A DNA stretch of 5,565 nucleotides from NCBI GenBank assembly GCA_030705945.1, contig JAUZPS010000342.1, forward strand, positions 1-5,565. Reading direction: 5' to 3'. Position numbers and translations under genes: made by a program. This document shows, in pieces, positions 1 through 5,565 of the stretch. Every line of letters starts with the position of its first letter. Position 1 is the first letter of the stretch. Source of the DNA: Bacillota bacterium. GTDB lineage: Bacteria; Bacillota; Clostridia; Acetivibrionales; DSM-2933. The notes beneath the pieces were generated by a model. That model worked only from the letters and a program-made list of their open reading frames with translations. It was not told where the DNA came from and did not search any database.

Positions 1-1777
1 ATATATTACTAACATCTTCGTTATAATAACCCACACACTTTTCAAGGCTGCCATAATATTTTTGCTCTGATAAAATTTCATCTGTAAGCCTTAAATCTTT
101 GATATTCAGCTGGGTTCTGTCAACAGAATTCCATGTATTCCTCTCAAGGGTACAGACTACATCAACAATATCTTCATTAGAAAACAGCTCAGATAAATCG
201 CCCATATTAAAACCTATGGCATCAACTGTCCATCCGTTCTGGCCAAATACCGCCTTAAGATGTTTGTCATTCCCTACAGTCCTCATATCAGCAATCTGCA
301 GCCTCCTGCACATAAAAACAGGGCTCGGATTTCCTGCCCCAAATGGCGCTAACATTTCAAGCTCTGCAATGCTCTTTAGATTTATTTCATTTTTTAATAA
401 TCGCGCGTTAATTTTAATTCTAGGTATCAAGTCCTCTTCGTTCATAACTTTATCAGCATATTGATTCAACATGTTATCAAAAGTTTCAAGATTCTCAAGC
501 TTTAACGTAAGACCTGCCGCCATCTCGTGACCGCCATACTGGTCAAGGAGTTTCTCGCAATGGGATAATGCCATAAACAGGTTAAAACCTTCTATGCTTC
601 TCCCTGAACCTTTACATATCCCATTTTCAGAAGATAACAATATACACGGCTTATAATACCTTTCAGTTATCTTGGAAGCTACAATGCCTATAATTCCATG
701 ATGCCAGTCCTCGCCCGACAGCACCATTACCTTTTTATTTACCAACTCTCTGTCAGCTTCAATTCTCTCAATAACCTCGCTAATTATTCTCGATTCAATA
801 TCTTGCCTTGATTTATTTTCATTATTCAATAATGAAGCTACTTCCTTGGCAACACTCATGTCATTGGTTGTAAAAAGCTTCACCGCTCTTGCCGCGTCTC
901 CGATTCTTCCTGCCGCGTTAATCCTTGGGGCGATAACAAAACTTACCATCCATGTTGTTATATCTTCGTTTTTTGAATTACAAATCTTAAATAATTCCTG
1001 AAGACCAATATTAGATGTATTTCTTAATTCTTTCAACCCATTACTTACTATAATCCTGTTCTCATCAACCAATGGAACCACGTCCGCTATTGTGCCAATT
1101 GTAACCAGATCAAGATATTCATCGAACAAACGGCCCAATTCCAGTTTTTTACACATAGCTGTTACAAGTTTAAATGTAATTCCAACACCAGCCAATTCTT
1201 TAAACGGATACGGGCAATCAGGCCTCTTAGGGTTTATCACGGCATACGCGTCCGGAAGGGAATCTCTGCATTCATGATGATCTGTAATTATTACGTCTAT
1301 ATTTCTGCTATTTAGAAAATTTATCTCCTCTATAGATGAAATTCCACAGTCCACAGTAATAGTAAGCGTACACCCTGTATCTAGGATCTTACGAGCTGTG
1401 TCAAGTGTAATACCGTAGCCATCGTTGATTCGATCCGGCACAAAATAGTCTACATTGGCATTGAGATTTTTTAAAAAATTAAATAATAAAGAAGAGCTGG
1501 TAACTCCATCCACATCATAATCGCCATAAATTAAAATTCTTTCATTGCCTGAAACTGCTTTTATTATTCTATCTACAGCTTTCTCCATATCCTTCATTAA
1601 AAATGGATCATGAAGTCCATCGGATGTGGGATTTAAAAATCTATTTATATAATGTTTATCGTTTATTCCTCTATTAATGAAAATCTTTGCAAGCAAAGTT
1701 GATATTTGAGCTTCTTCCGATAATCTCAATACATCTCTATCGGGTATTTCATTATATATCCATAATCTTTCAGCCAT
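1..1777 (-). CDS. recJ: Single-stranded-DNA-specific 5'-3' exonuclease RecJ, C-terminus cut off by the window edge
   Basis: RecJ degrades single-stranded DNA 5' to 3' in the cytoplasm during recombination, mismatch repair and replication-fork processing. I read 592 codons from the ATG at 1777 with no stop before the edge. The DHH domain comes first: YGDYDVDG at residues 84-91 (Asp86, Asp88, Asp90), TVDCG with Asp143, TDHHE with Asp166-His167-His168, and TIGTIADVVPL at 226-236 with Asp232. These are the usual metal-binding positions. The DHHA1 domain follows, with WHHGIIG at 358-364, SGRS at 391-394 and YGGHEMAAG at 414-422. LAPFGAGNP (476-484) leads into the OB-fold region. Bacterial RecJ proteins are about 570-850 residues, so between a few and a couple of hundred residues are missing. 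The start is supported by AAGGTGA seven bases upstream and a consensus-like promoter. The gene lies downstream of the spoVR terminator, so it is probably transcribed independently. The visible part shows no frameshift and no missing catalytic residue. Confidence 0.97.
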   Translation of the reverse strand, partial: MAERLWIYNEIPDRDVLRLSEEAQISTLLAKIFINRGINDKHYINRFLNPTSDGLHDPFLMKDMEKAVDRIIKAVSGNERILIYGDYDVDGVTSSSLLFNFLKNLNANVDYFVPDRINDGYGITLDTARKILDTGCTLTITVDCGISSIEEINFLNSRNIDVIITDHHECRDSLPDAYAVINPKRPDCPYPFKELAGVGITFKLVTAMCKKLELGRLFDEYLDLVTIGTIADVVPLVDENRIIVSNGLKELRNTSNIGLQELFKICNSKNEDITTWMVSFVIAPRINAAGRIGDAARAVKLFTTNDMSVAKEVASLLNNENKSRQDIESRIISEVIERIEADRELVNKKVMVLSGEDWHHGIIGIVASKITERYYKPCILLSSENGICKGSGRSIEGFNLFMALSHCEKLLDQYGGHEMAAGLTLKLENLETFDNMLNQYADKVMNEEDLIPRIKINARLLKNEINLKSIAELEMLAPFGAGNPSPVFMCRRLQIADMRTVGNDKHLKAVFGQNGWTVDAIGFNMGDLSELFSNEDIVDVVCTLERNTWNSVDRTQLNIKDLRLTDEILSEQKYYGSLEKCVGYYNEDVSNI

Positions 1778-1782
1778 CTAAA

Positions 1783-1791
1783 CTTCACCTT
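1783..1791 (-). promoter_or_regulatory. Ribosome binding site of recJ
   Basis: The minus strand reads AAGGTGAAG. Its AAGGTGA part is close to the anti-Shine-Dalgarno complement and lies seven bases before the ATG at 1777. This fixes the recJ start. Confidence 0.85.
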
Positions 1792-1822
1792 AATTCTATA
1801 TGTTAGCGCTACTATTTTACCT

Positions 1823-1851
1823 ATTATAATGTATTTGATATGAAGTTGCAA
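1823..1851 (-). promoter_or_regulatory. Probable sigma-A promoter of recJ
   Basis: On the minus strand there is TTGCAA (1851-1846), exactly 17 bases, then TATAAT (1828-1823). The -10 is perfect and the -35 matches TTGACA at four of six positions. Transcription would begin near 1816 and give a leader of about 40 bases that contains the recJ Shine-Dalgarno. The strong upstream terminator makes a separate recJ promoter necessary. The AT-rich surroundings add some risk of a chance match. Confidence 0.75.
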
Positions 1852-1895
1852 TTATATTAGAATTACAATTAATCCTTACATTAATAATTTATTTT

Positions 1896-1968
1896 GAATG
1901 ATGGCTTTTCCAGCTTGTCTCTAAGAGCCCTGAAATGTGACGGAATAGCCGGTCAAGGCTTACTGATA
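1896..1968. other. Unexplained GC-richer block inside the recJ-spoVR intergenic region
   Basis: By direct count, 30 of 60 bases in 1901-1960 are G or C. The flanks are far poorer: 7 of 50 in 1851-1900 and 15 of 80 in 1971-2050. On the minus strand a stretch of about 33 codons stays open across the block but has no convincing start or Shine-Dalgarno, and I do not recognise its translation. The only fold I see is a 4-bp AGCC/GGCT stem at 1947-1960. It may be a gene remnant, a dispersed intergenic repeat or a small RNA. The sequence alone does not decide. Confidence 0.4.
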
Positions 1969-2019
1969 TAAAACTTTTGGTTAAATCGTTATTTCTTTAT
2001 AGAAAAAATCCTATAAAAG

Positions 2020-2048
2020 ATAATTCTACAAAACATAATTCTACAAAA
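2020..2048. repeat. Short tandem direct repeat, two copies of a 14-base unit
   Basis: ATAATTCTACAAAA occurs at 2020-2033 and again at 2035-2048, separated by one base. The copies are identical. They lie just downstream of the spoVR terminator and well upstream of the recJ promoter. No function is evident. This could be a replication-slippage duplication in AT-rich spacer DNA. Confidence 0.7.
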
Positions 2049-2071
2049 TAAAAAACGCCTTTCGGCGTTTT
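2045..2071 (-). terminator. Rho-independent terminator of the prkA-yhbH-spoVR unit
   Basis: On the minus strand, AAAACGCC (2071-2064) pairs with GGCGTTTT (2059-2052) around a GAAA tetraloop. The 8-bp stem runs into a T-rich tail (TTTTTTATTTT, counting the last stem bases). The upstream arm includes the last two bases of the spoVR TAA stop codon. Read on the plus strand the hairpin also ends in TTTT but has no longer T-run, so its job is to end the minus-strand unit. Confidence 0.92.
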
Positions 2072-3458
2072 ACATATTTGTTAAGGATATTTTTTTATTC
2101 TCATCGCACATTATCATTTTTCTCTTATCGTCCAGCATTGTAAGCAATATAACCTTTCCATCCCAGAGATCAACGACATGCTTTAAGGTTTCGTAAGCGT
2201 AACTAAGTTCAAGTTCCCTGCCATCAAAAAAATGTTCCAACACCAGAGTATTATCCTTTTGAACAAGCTCAAGGACTTTTATAACAGGTATGCCTGCCAT
2301 TCCCACAGACCCTGCCAAAGAATCCCGGATCTTTTTCCAGCCGTCCTCATCAGCAACCTCTGATATGATATAGTCGTTACCCTTCTTCTGATATTCAAAA
2401 AGGTTCATCTCAACGCATAATTCGTTGTTTAAGTACCTTCTCAAGAAGGACTGATCCCTTTCAATTTCACGTATCTCGAAAATTTTTCTAGGATTTTCAG
2501 GATAATTATTTTTTATATATTCAAAAATCTTAAATCCTACATAATAAGGATTGATCTGACCTAAGTGAGGTCTAATAACCTGGTTGTGCCTTTTCAAAAA
2601 TTCAAAATGAAGACTCTGCGGAAGTTCAAGCTTATTGAGTATTGTATAATGCCAGAAACTTGCCCACCCCTCATTCATTATTTTTGTTTCGATCTGAGGC
2701 ACAAAATATGAGTTTTCAAATCTTGCAATATCAATGATGTCCCGTTCCCAACTGGTGAGTTTTCCATATCTTGATATAAACCAAAGCAAATCATCTTCAG
2801 GCTCTAGAGGAATTTTTCTAAAGTCGGGCATTTCCTCCTGAAATGATTGTTTTGGCTCAAGAAGAGGATATTCGCTTTTTGGTTTCTGATACTTTTCTAA
2901 AAGCGCCTTTCTTTTTTGTTCCTCACTGATCCTCTTTTCGCCCATTACCCTTGAACATTGGAATTTTAGGGCATGAGAAGCGTTTAAAATCTTTTCGACT
3001 TTAGTGTAGCCGATACCTGGATCCGCAATGTATTCCCTGATCCTGTCAGCATGATTCTTGAAGGTTTCAATAGTTAATTCCGCCCTGGTTCCATCCTTAA
3101 AAAGCCTGTTATTCTTAAAAAAGTCATTGTGCCCATAAACATGAGCAATCGTAAGAATCTGTAGAAGTAACGTATTATCTTTCATCAAATAGGCGAGGCA
3201 AGGATTTGAATTAATAACCATTTCATAAGGCAATCCTGTTAAATTGTACTTATGCAGCGTTTTAATCCTTTCATAGGATTTACCATAACTCCAGTGCGGG
3301 TAGTGGGAAGGCATACCGACATAAGCTTCATATCCTATCATATCCTCGTAGCTGCATATTTCAAATTCCTGGTCATAATAACTAAGACCTTCAGCTCGAA
3401 CTATTTCTTCTATTCGTTCATTCCATATTTCAAGTTCTTTCATCGTATAGTCAGCCAT
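2070..3458 (-). CDS. spoVR: SpoVR family protein (stage V sporulation protein R)
   Basis: SpoVR is named for a Bacillus subtilis gene that affects spore cortex formation. E. coli has the homologue YcgB, so the family's role is wider than sporulation, and its biochemical activity is not established. The 462-residue product is close to the roughly 470 of the B. subtilis protein. Family blocks in order, numbered from the ATG at 3458: YVGMPSHYPHWSYGK (46-60), YEMVINSNPCLAYL (78-91), AHVYGHNDFFKNN (105-117), MNEGWASFWHY (261-271), NPYYVGFKI (303-311), and a C-terminal region with LKHVVDLW near 425-432. There is no signal peptide or membrane segment, so it is probably cytoplasmic. An in-frame ATG at 3482 exists, but it lies upstream of the AGGAGGG Shine-Dalgarno, which is placed to serve the ATG at 3458. 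The gene follows yhbH after 45 bp with no terminator between, and is probably the last gene of the unit. Confidence 0.97.
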   Translation of the reverse strand: MADYTMKELEIWNERIEEIVRAEGLSYYDQEFEICSYEDMIGYEAYVGMPSHYPHWSYGKSYERIKTLHKYNLTGLPYEMVINSNPCLAYLMKDNTLLLQILTIAHVYGHNDFFKNNRLFKDGTRAELTIETFKNHADRIREYIADPGIGYTKVEKILNASHALKFQCSRVMGEKRISEEQKRKALLEKYQKPKSEYPLLEPKQSFQEEMPDFRKIPLEPEDDLLWFISRYGKLTSWERDIIDIARFENSYFVPQIETKIMNEGWASFWHYTILNKLELPQSLHFEFLKRHNQVIRPHLGQINPYYVGFKIFEYIKNNYPENPRKIFEIREIERDQSFLRRYLNNELCVEMNLFEYQKKGNDYIISEVADEDGWKKIRDSLAGSVGMAGIPVIKVLELVQKDNTLVLEHFFDGRELELSYAYETLKHVVDLWDGKVILLTMLDDKRKMIMCDENKKISLTNM

Positions 3459-3464
3459 TATTAA

Positions 3465-3471
3465 CCCTCCT
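3465..3471 (-). promoter_or_regulatory. Ribosome binding site of spoVR
   Basis: The minus strand reads AGGAGGG six bases before the ATG at 3458. It would lie inside the coding region if the in-frame ATG at 3482 were used, so it decides in favour of the shorter protein beginning MADYTMKELE. Confidence 0.9.
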
Positions 3472-3503
3472 AAACAAAGCATACCGCTGCGAAAAATAAA
3501 CTC

Positions 3504-4790
3504 TTAATTTGGCCCATCTTTATCGAGGAGCTTTTTTAAACCGGGAAGAACATCTTCCTTTTTTGTCATTGTAACAATAGAGAAATTCTTATGTTTTATC
3601 GCCTTTTGGTATTCGCTTTTTATAGTGCTTGTAGAAGAATAATATCCTGGAACAATCTCGCCGTATCCAAATAGGTTGCACACCTCGCAAAGCTTATTTG
3701 CGCATTCTATGGCTTTAGAGTTATCCTCGCTCCAGTTATCCCCGTCGCTACAATGAAAAGCGTATATATTCCAGCTTGCGGGATTAAATCTTTGTTCGAT
3801 AATCTCAAGCGCTTTTTCGTAACCACTGCTTATATAAGTTCCTCCAGATTCTCCTTTATGGAAAAACTCGTTTTCGCTAACTTCCTTGGCTGTGGTCGTA
3901 TGAGCCACAAAAACTACCTCTACATTTGCGTATTTCAATCTTATAAACTGATACAATAAAAAATAAAAACTTCGAGCAAGATATTTTTTTGACTGATCCA
4001 TAGATCCGGAAACGTCCATAATACATATAACAACAGCGTTAAAATCCTTCTTGTGATCCTCTTTTACTCTCCAATACCTCAAATCATCCTCAATAAATGG
4101 AAACCTCTTTCCGGAAGCTTCAGTAGAAGTACTGGTAAAATCCTGGCTGGTATCATTATCTAAATCATATTCTACTTCATTATCAATCTCACTATCATCA
4201 ATATCCATGTATGGTTCATTACCTGAATCAGAATTCTCTTCCAGCTCTTTTGATGTTCTTGCATATCCTTGCTTTCGTTTAATTTTTTCTATAATTGAAC
4301 GTTTTTTAGCAAGTCTTGGCGGTATACCCTTTCGTTGAAATCCTGAACGTTTGACACACCTTATTGATTCAAGTTCGGCAATTCTTTTACGATCTATATC
4401 AGGTAAGTTGAGGTCATCAAAGAGATACTTTATAAGTTCATCAATGGTTACCTCAGTCTCATAGTAATCTTCACCCTCCTGATTACCCGCCTGACCAGCT
4501 CCCTTTCCGCTTCCTTGGCCCTGATCTTCGCCTACCTTATCTCCCCTTTTTTCTTCACCCGTTCCACTTCCTGTTCCAGATGTGTTCTTACCATAAATAA
4601 ACTGGAATTCCTTAATGCTTTTTATGGGGATTTTTATCTTTTTGTCTTTTCTCTGACCAATTATACTTTCTTCTGCTATGATATTTCCTATATTCTTTTT
4701 TATAGAGTCTTCAACTAATTCCCGGTGCCTGCGTCTGTCTTCGGCTGATCGATCCTTGCCGGTATTGCTGAACTCTTTAAAAATAGCCAT
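3504..4790 (-). CDS. yhbH: DUF444 family protein with von Willebrand A domain (YhbH/YeaH)
   Basis: YhbH in Bacillus and YeaH in E. coli are cytoplasmic VWA-domain proteins encoded near prkA/yeaG. B. subtilis yhbH is known as a sporulation gene. The molecular role is unknown. The 428-residue product begins MAIFKEFSN. An N-terminal family segment includes EESIIG and IPIKSIKEF (about residues 40-64). It is followed by a Gly/Gln-rich linker (71-106), a basic stretch (about 132-180) and a Ser/Asp/Glu-rich segment (185-227). The VWA domain follows, with a complete metal-ion-dependent adhesion site: DVSGS at 259-263, Thr318 in SGGT, and Asp349 in CSDGDNW. Cys residues near 368 and 371 show no obvious motif. 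The protein is longer than the roughly 390 residues of B. subtilis YhbH, apparently because of the low-complexity segments. A TTG start at 4832 would add 14 residues, but it falls in a hairpin and lacks a well-spaced Shine-Dalgarno. Confidence 0.96.
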   Translation of the reverse strand: MAIFKEFSNTGKDRSAEDRRRHRELVEDSIKKNIGNIIAEESIIGQRKDKKIKIPIKSIKEFQFIYGKNTSGTGSGTGEEKRGDKVGEDQGQGSGKGAGQAGNQEGEDYYETEVTIDELIKYLFDDLNLPDIDRKRIAELESIRCVKRSGFQRKGIPPRLAKKRSIIEKIKRKQGYARTSKELEENSDSGNEPYMDIDDSEIDNEVEYDLDNDTSQDFTSTSTEASGKRFPFIEDDLRYWRVKEDHKKDFNAVVICIMDVSGSMDQSKKYLARSFYFLLYQFIRLKYANVEVVFVAHTTTAKEVSENEFFHKGESGGTYISSGYEKALEIIEQRFNPASWNIYAFHCSDGDNWSEDNSKAIECANKLCEVCNLFGYGEIVPGYYSSTSTIKSEYQKAIKHKNFSIVTMTKKEDVLPGLKKLLDKDGPN

Positions 4791-4795
4791 TTTAA

Positions 4796-4802
4796 TCACC
4801 CC
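4796..4802 (-). promoter_or_regulatory. Ribosome binding site of yhbH
   Basis: The minus strand reads GGGGTGA, then TTAAA, then the ATG at 4790. The GGTGAT portion matches the anti-Shine-Dalgarno complement. This supports 4790 as the start over the upstream TTG at 4832. Confidence 0.8.
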
Positions 4803-4826
4803 ATTTGACAGCCGTTTGTTTGCAAC

Positions 4827-4893
4827 TTCCAAACTGTATAAACTTCTCCTGTAATTATACAGTTTGGAATCAAAAAAGATACCAAACTGTATA
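4827..4893 (-). repeat. Three-copy 12-base element able to form two alternative hairpins
   Basis: On the plus strand CCAAACTGTATA occurs at 4829-4840 and 4882-4893, and its exact reverse complement occurs at 4856-4867. In the minus-strand transcript the middle copy can pair with either neighbour. With the downstream copy it forms a perfect 15-bp stem (4827-4841 with 4855-4869, 13-base loop). With the upstream copy it forms a 12-bp stem (4856-4867 with 4882-4893, 14-base loop containing six U). Both cannot form at once. Neither stem is followed by a U-run, so they are not terminators. The element lies between the prkA stop and the yhbH ribosome binding site. It could be an RNA switch, a processing site, or a set of protein-binding operators. 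Confidence 0.85.
4833..4860 (-). promoter_or_regulatory. Possible sigma-E-like sporulation promoter upstream of yhbH
   Basis: The minus strand has GTATAAT (4860-4854), a 13-base spacer, then TATACAGT (4840-4833). The Bacillus mother-cell sigma-E consensus is roughly KMATATT, 13-15 bases, CATACAMT, so each half has about two mismatches. B. subtilis yhbH, prkA and spoVR are described as sigma-E-dependent, which makes this plausible. Transcripts would begin about 7 bases past the -10 and still carry the yhbH Shine-Dalgarno. The halves coincide with arms of the inverted repeat, so the match may be incidental. The same site also contains TATAAT (4859-4854), but no good sigma-A -35 lies upstream. 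Confidence 0.3.
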
Positions 4894-4916
4894 GTTTTAT
4901 AACACTTTGCTAATGC

Positions 4917-5565
4917 TTAGTCCTTCCAAAGATTATTAGCGGCATATTTCAGAATAACATTGCAGCAGTGATCGCAATACCCGTTATTCTTCATTTCTTC
5001 AACCATAGCATTATACTTTTCATTTTGTTCCTTGTCTCTAACCTTAGCTAGAGTAACAACTCTGCTGAGTTCTCTCACGGATGCGGTAAGCTTTTTCTCA
5101 ATAGCTTCTTTCAAAGGTTCATAGCTGTTGTAATCAAGCTTGCCTCCATTTCTCAACACAAAGAACATGTACGCGGTAACATCCGCTCTGAAGCCCTTTG
5201 CAGCTGAATCAGTTATTCCAATCTGCTCTTCTATTGATCTTAAGAACTTTTCATCGGGTTCTAATTCTTCTCCCGTATTACGGTCCTTTATTTTTGTTCT
5301 GTTCACATAAGCCTCAGCATGGTCAAGATAGTTGTTAAAAAGGCTCTCCGCCTGTTCTCTGTACCCATGAATAAAAGCTTTTGTAATTTCTTTCTCAAGA
5401 ATTTTGTTATACTCTTTTCTTATTGTATCCTGTATAAATGTCAGATATCTTGATTTATCCTCATCAGATATAGACAATTCTTTTACAGACTTAACCAGTG
5501 TCTCCATAACAGAAATCGGATTGATACAATCCTGCTCGGATTCCGACAGCGTCGTGTCAATGGAT
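4917..5565 (-). CDS. prkA: PrkA family serine protein kinase / AAA+ protein, C-terminal part only
   Basis: PrkA (YeaG in E. coli) is a cytoplasmic protein of about 630-645 residues with an N-terminal AAA+ type ATPase region and a C-terminal PrkA domain. It is described as a Ser/Thr kinase, and protease activity has also been reported for the Bacillus protein. Only the last 215 residues and the stop are here. The frame stays open to the right edge, so the Met encoded at 5507 is internal. Family signatures visible are QDCINPI just before that Met, EEYNK-like KEYNKILEKEITKAF, FNNYLDHAEAYVN, the block EPDEKFLRSIEEQIGI, YNSYEPLKEAIEKKL, and the terminal NGYCDHCCNVILKYAANNL. The Walker motifs needed for ATP binding lie outside the window. 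The gene is first in the visible unit, 126 bp before yhbH, with no terminator between them. Promoter and start are outside the window. Confidence 0.95.
   Translation of the reverse strand, partial: SIDTTLSESEQDCINPISVMETLVKSVKELSISDEDKSRYLTFIQDTIRKEYNKILEKEITKAFIHGYREQAESLFNNYLDHAEAYVNRTKIKDRNTGEELEPDEKFLRSIEEQIGITDSAAKGFRADVTAYMFFVLRNGGKLDYNSYEPLKEAIEKKLTASVRELSRVVTLAKVRDKEQNEKYNAMVEEMKNNGYCDHCCNVILKYAANNLWKD

Noticed and set aside
99..464. Plus-strand open frame of 121 codons
   Set aside because: It lies wholly antisense to recJ, whose frame carries all the family motifs, and has no homology I recognise.
1996..2017. Inverted repeat TTTATAG/CTATAAA with an 8-base loop
   Set aside because: Seven A-T-rich pairs in DNA with very low G+C are expected by chance. 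No T-run or gene end goes with it.
3252..3959. Plus-strand open frames of about 70 codons (3252-3464 and 3753-3959)
   Set aside because: They are antisense to spoVR and to yhbH, with low-complexity translations and no family resemblance. They are shadows of the real genes.
4796..4804. Two-codon mini-ORF ATG-GGG-TGA overlapping the yhbH Shine-Dalgarno
   Set aside because: It has no Shine-Dalgarno of its own, and its bases are explained by the ribosome binding site itself.
4872..4900. Possible terminator after prkA: a weak AAACT/AGTTT hairpin followed by six T on the minus strand
   Set aside because: The stem is only 5 bp of mostly A-T pairs and is separated from the T-run by several bases. 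The stronger competing pairings do not end in a T-run either.
5505..5507. Independent 196-residue gene starting at 5507
   Set aside because: The frame continues upstream to the window edge with residues (QDCINPI) that match the PrkA family, so this Met is internal.
1..5565. Mobile elements, tRNA or rRNA genes, CRISPR arrays
   Set aside because: No transposase, terminal inverted repeats, cloverleaf, rRNA-like stretch or regularly spaced repeats were seen.

Overview
The window looks like chromosomal DNA from a low-GC, endospore-forming member of the Clostridia. The reasons are the AT-rich base composition, strong Shine-Dalgarno sequences, a clean sigma-A type promoter, and the sporulation-linked trio prkA, yhbH and spoVR next to recJ. 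I cannot name the species. All four genes lie on the minus strand, so transcription runs from high to low coordinates. The open frames on the plus strand are antisense shadows.

Reading in the direction of transcription: 5565-4917 is the C-terminal third of prkA, cut by the window edge. A 126-bp gap (4916-4791) carries three copies of a 12-base element that can form two mutually exclusive hairpins, and a possible sporulation-type promoter. Next come yhbH (4790-3504, DUF444 family with a VWA domain), a 45-bp gap, and spoVR (3458-2070), which ends in a rho-independent terminator whose stem includes part of the stop codon. A gap of about 290 bp (2069-1778) contains a short tandem repeat, an unexplained GC-richer block and the recJ promoter. 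recJ (1777 to the left edge) has its own promoter and Shine-Dalgarno and lacks its C-terminus.

PrkA, YhbH and SpoVR homologues recur together in bacteria, including E. coli (yeaG, yeaH, ycgB), which does not sporulate. Here they form what looks like one transcription unit. An AAA+ type kinase/ATPase next to a VWA protein recalls MoxR/VWA and RavA/ViaA pairs, so the trio may act as one machine with SpoVR as client or effector. That is inference. RecJ is a housekeeping DNA repair nuclease and is transcribed separately.

I found no mobile element, RNA gene or CRISPR array. The parts that family knowledge explains least are the prkA-yhbH intergenic element, the GC-rich block near 1896-1968, and the conserved His/Glu pattern in SpoVR.
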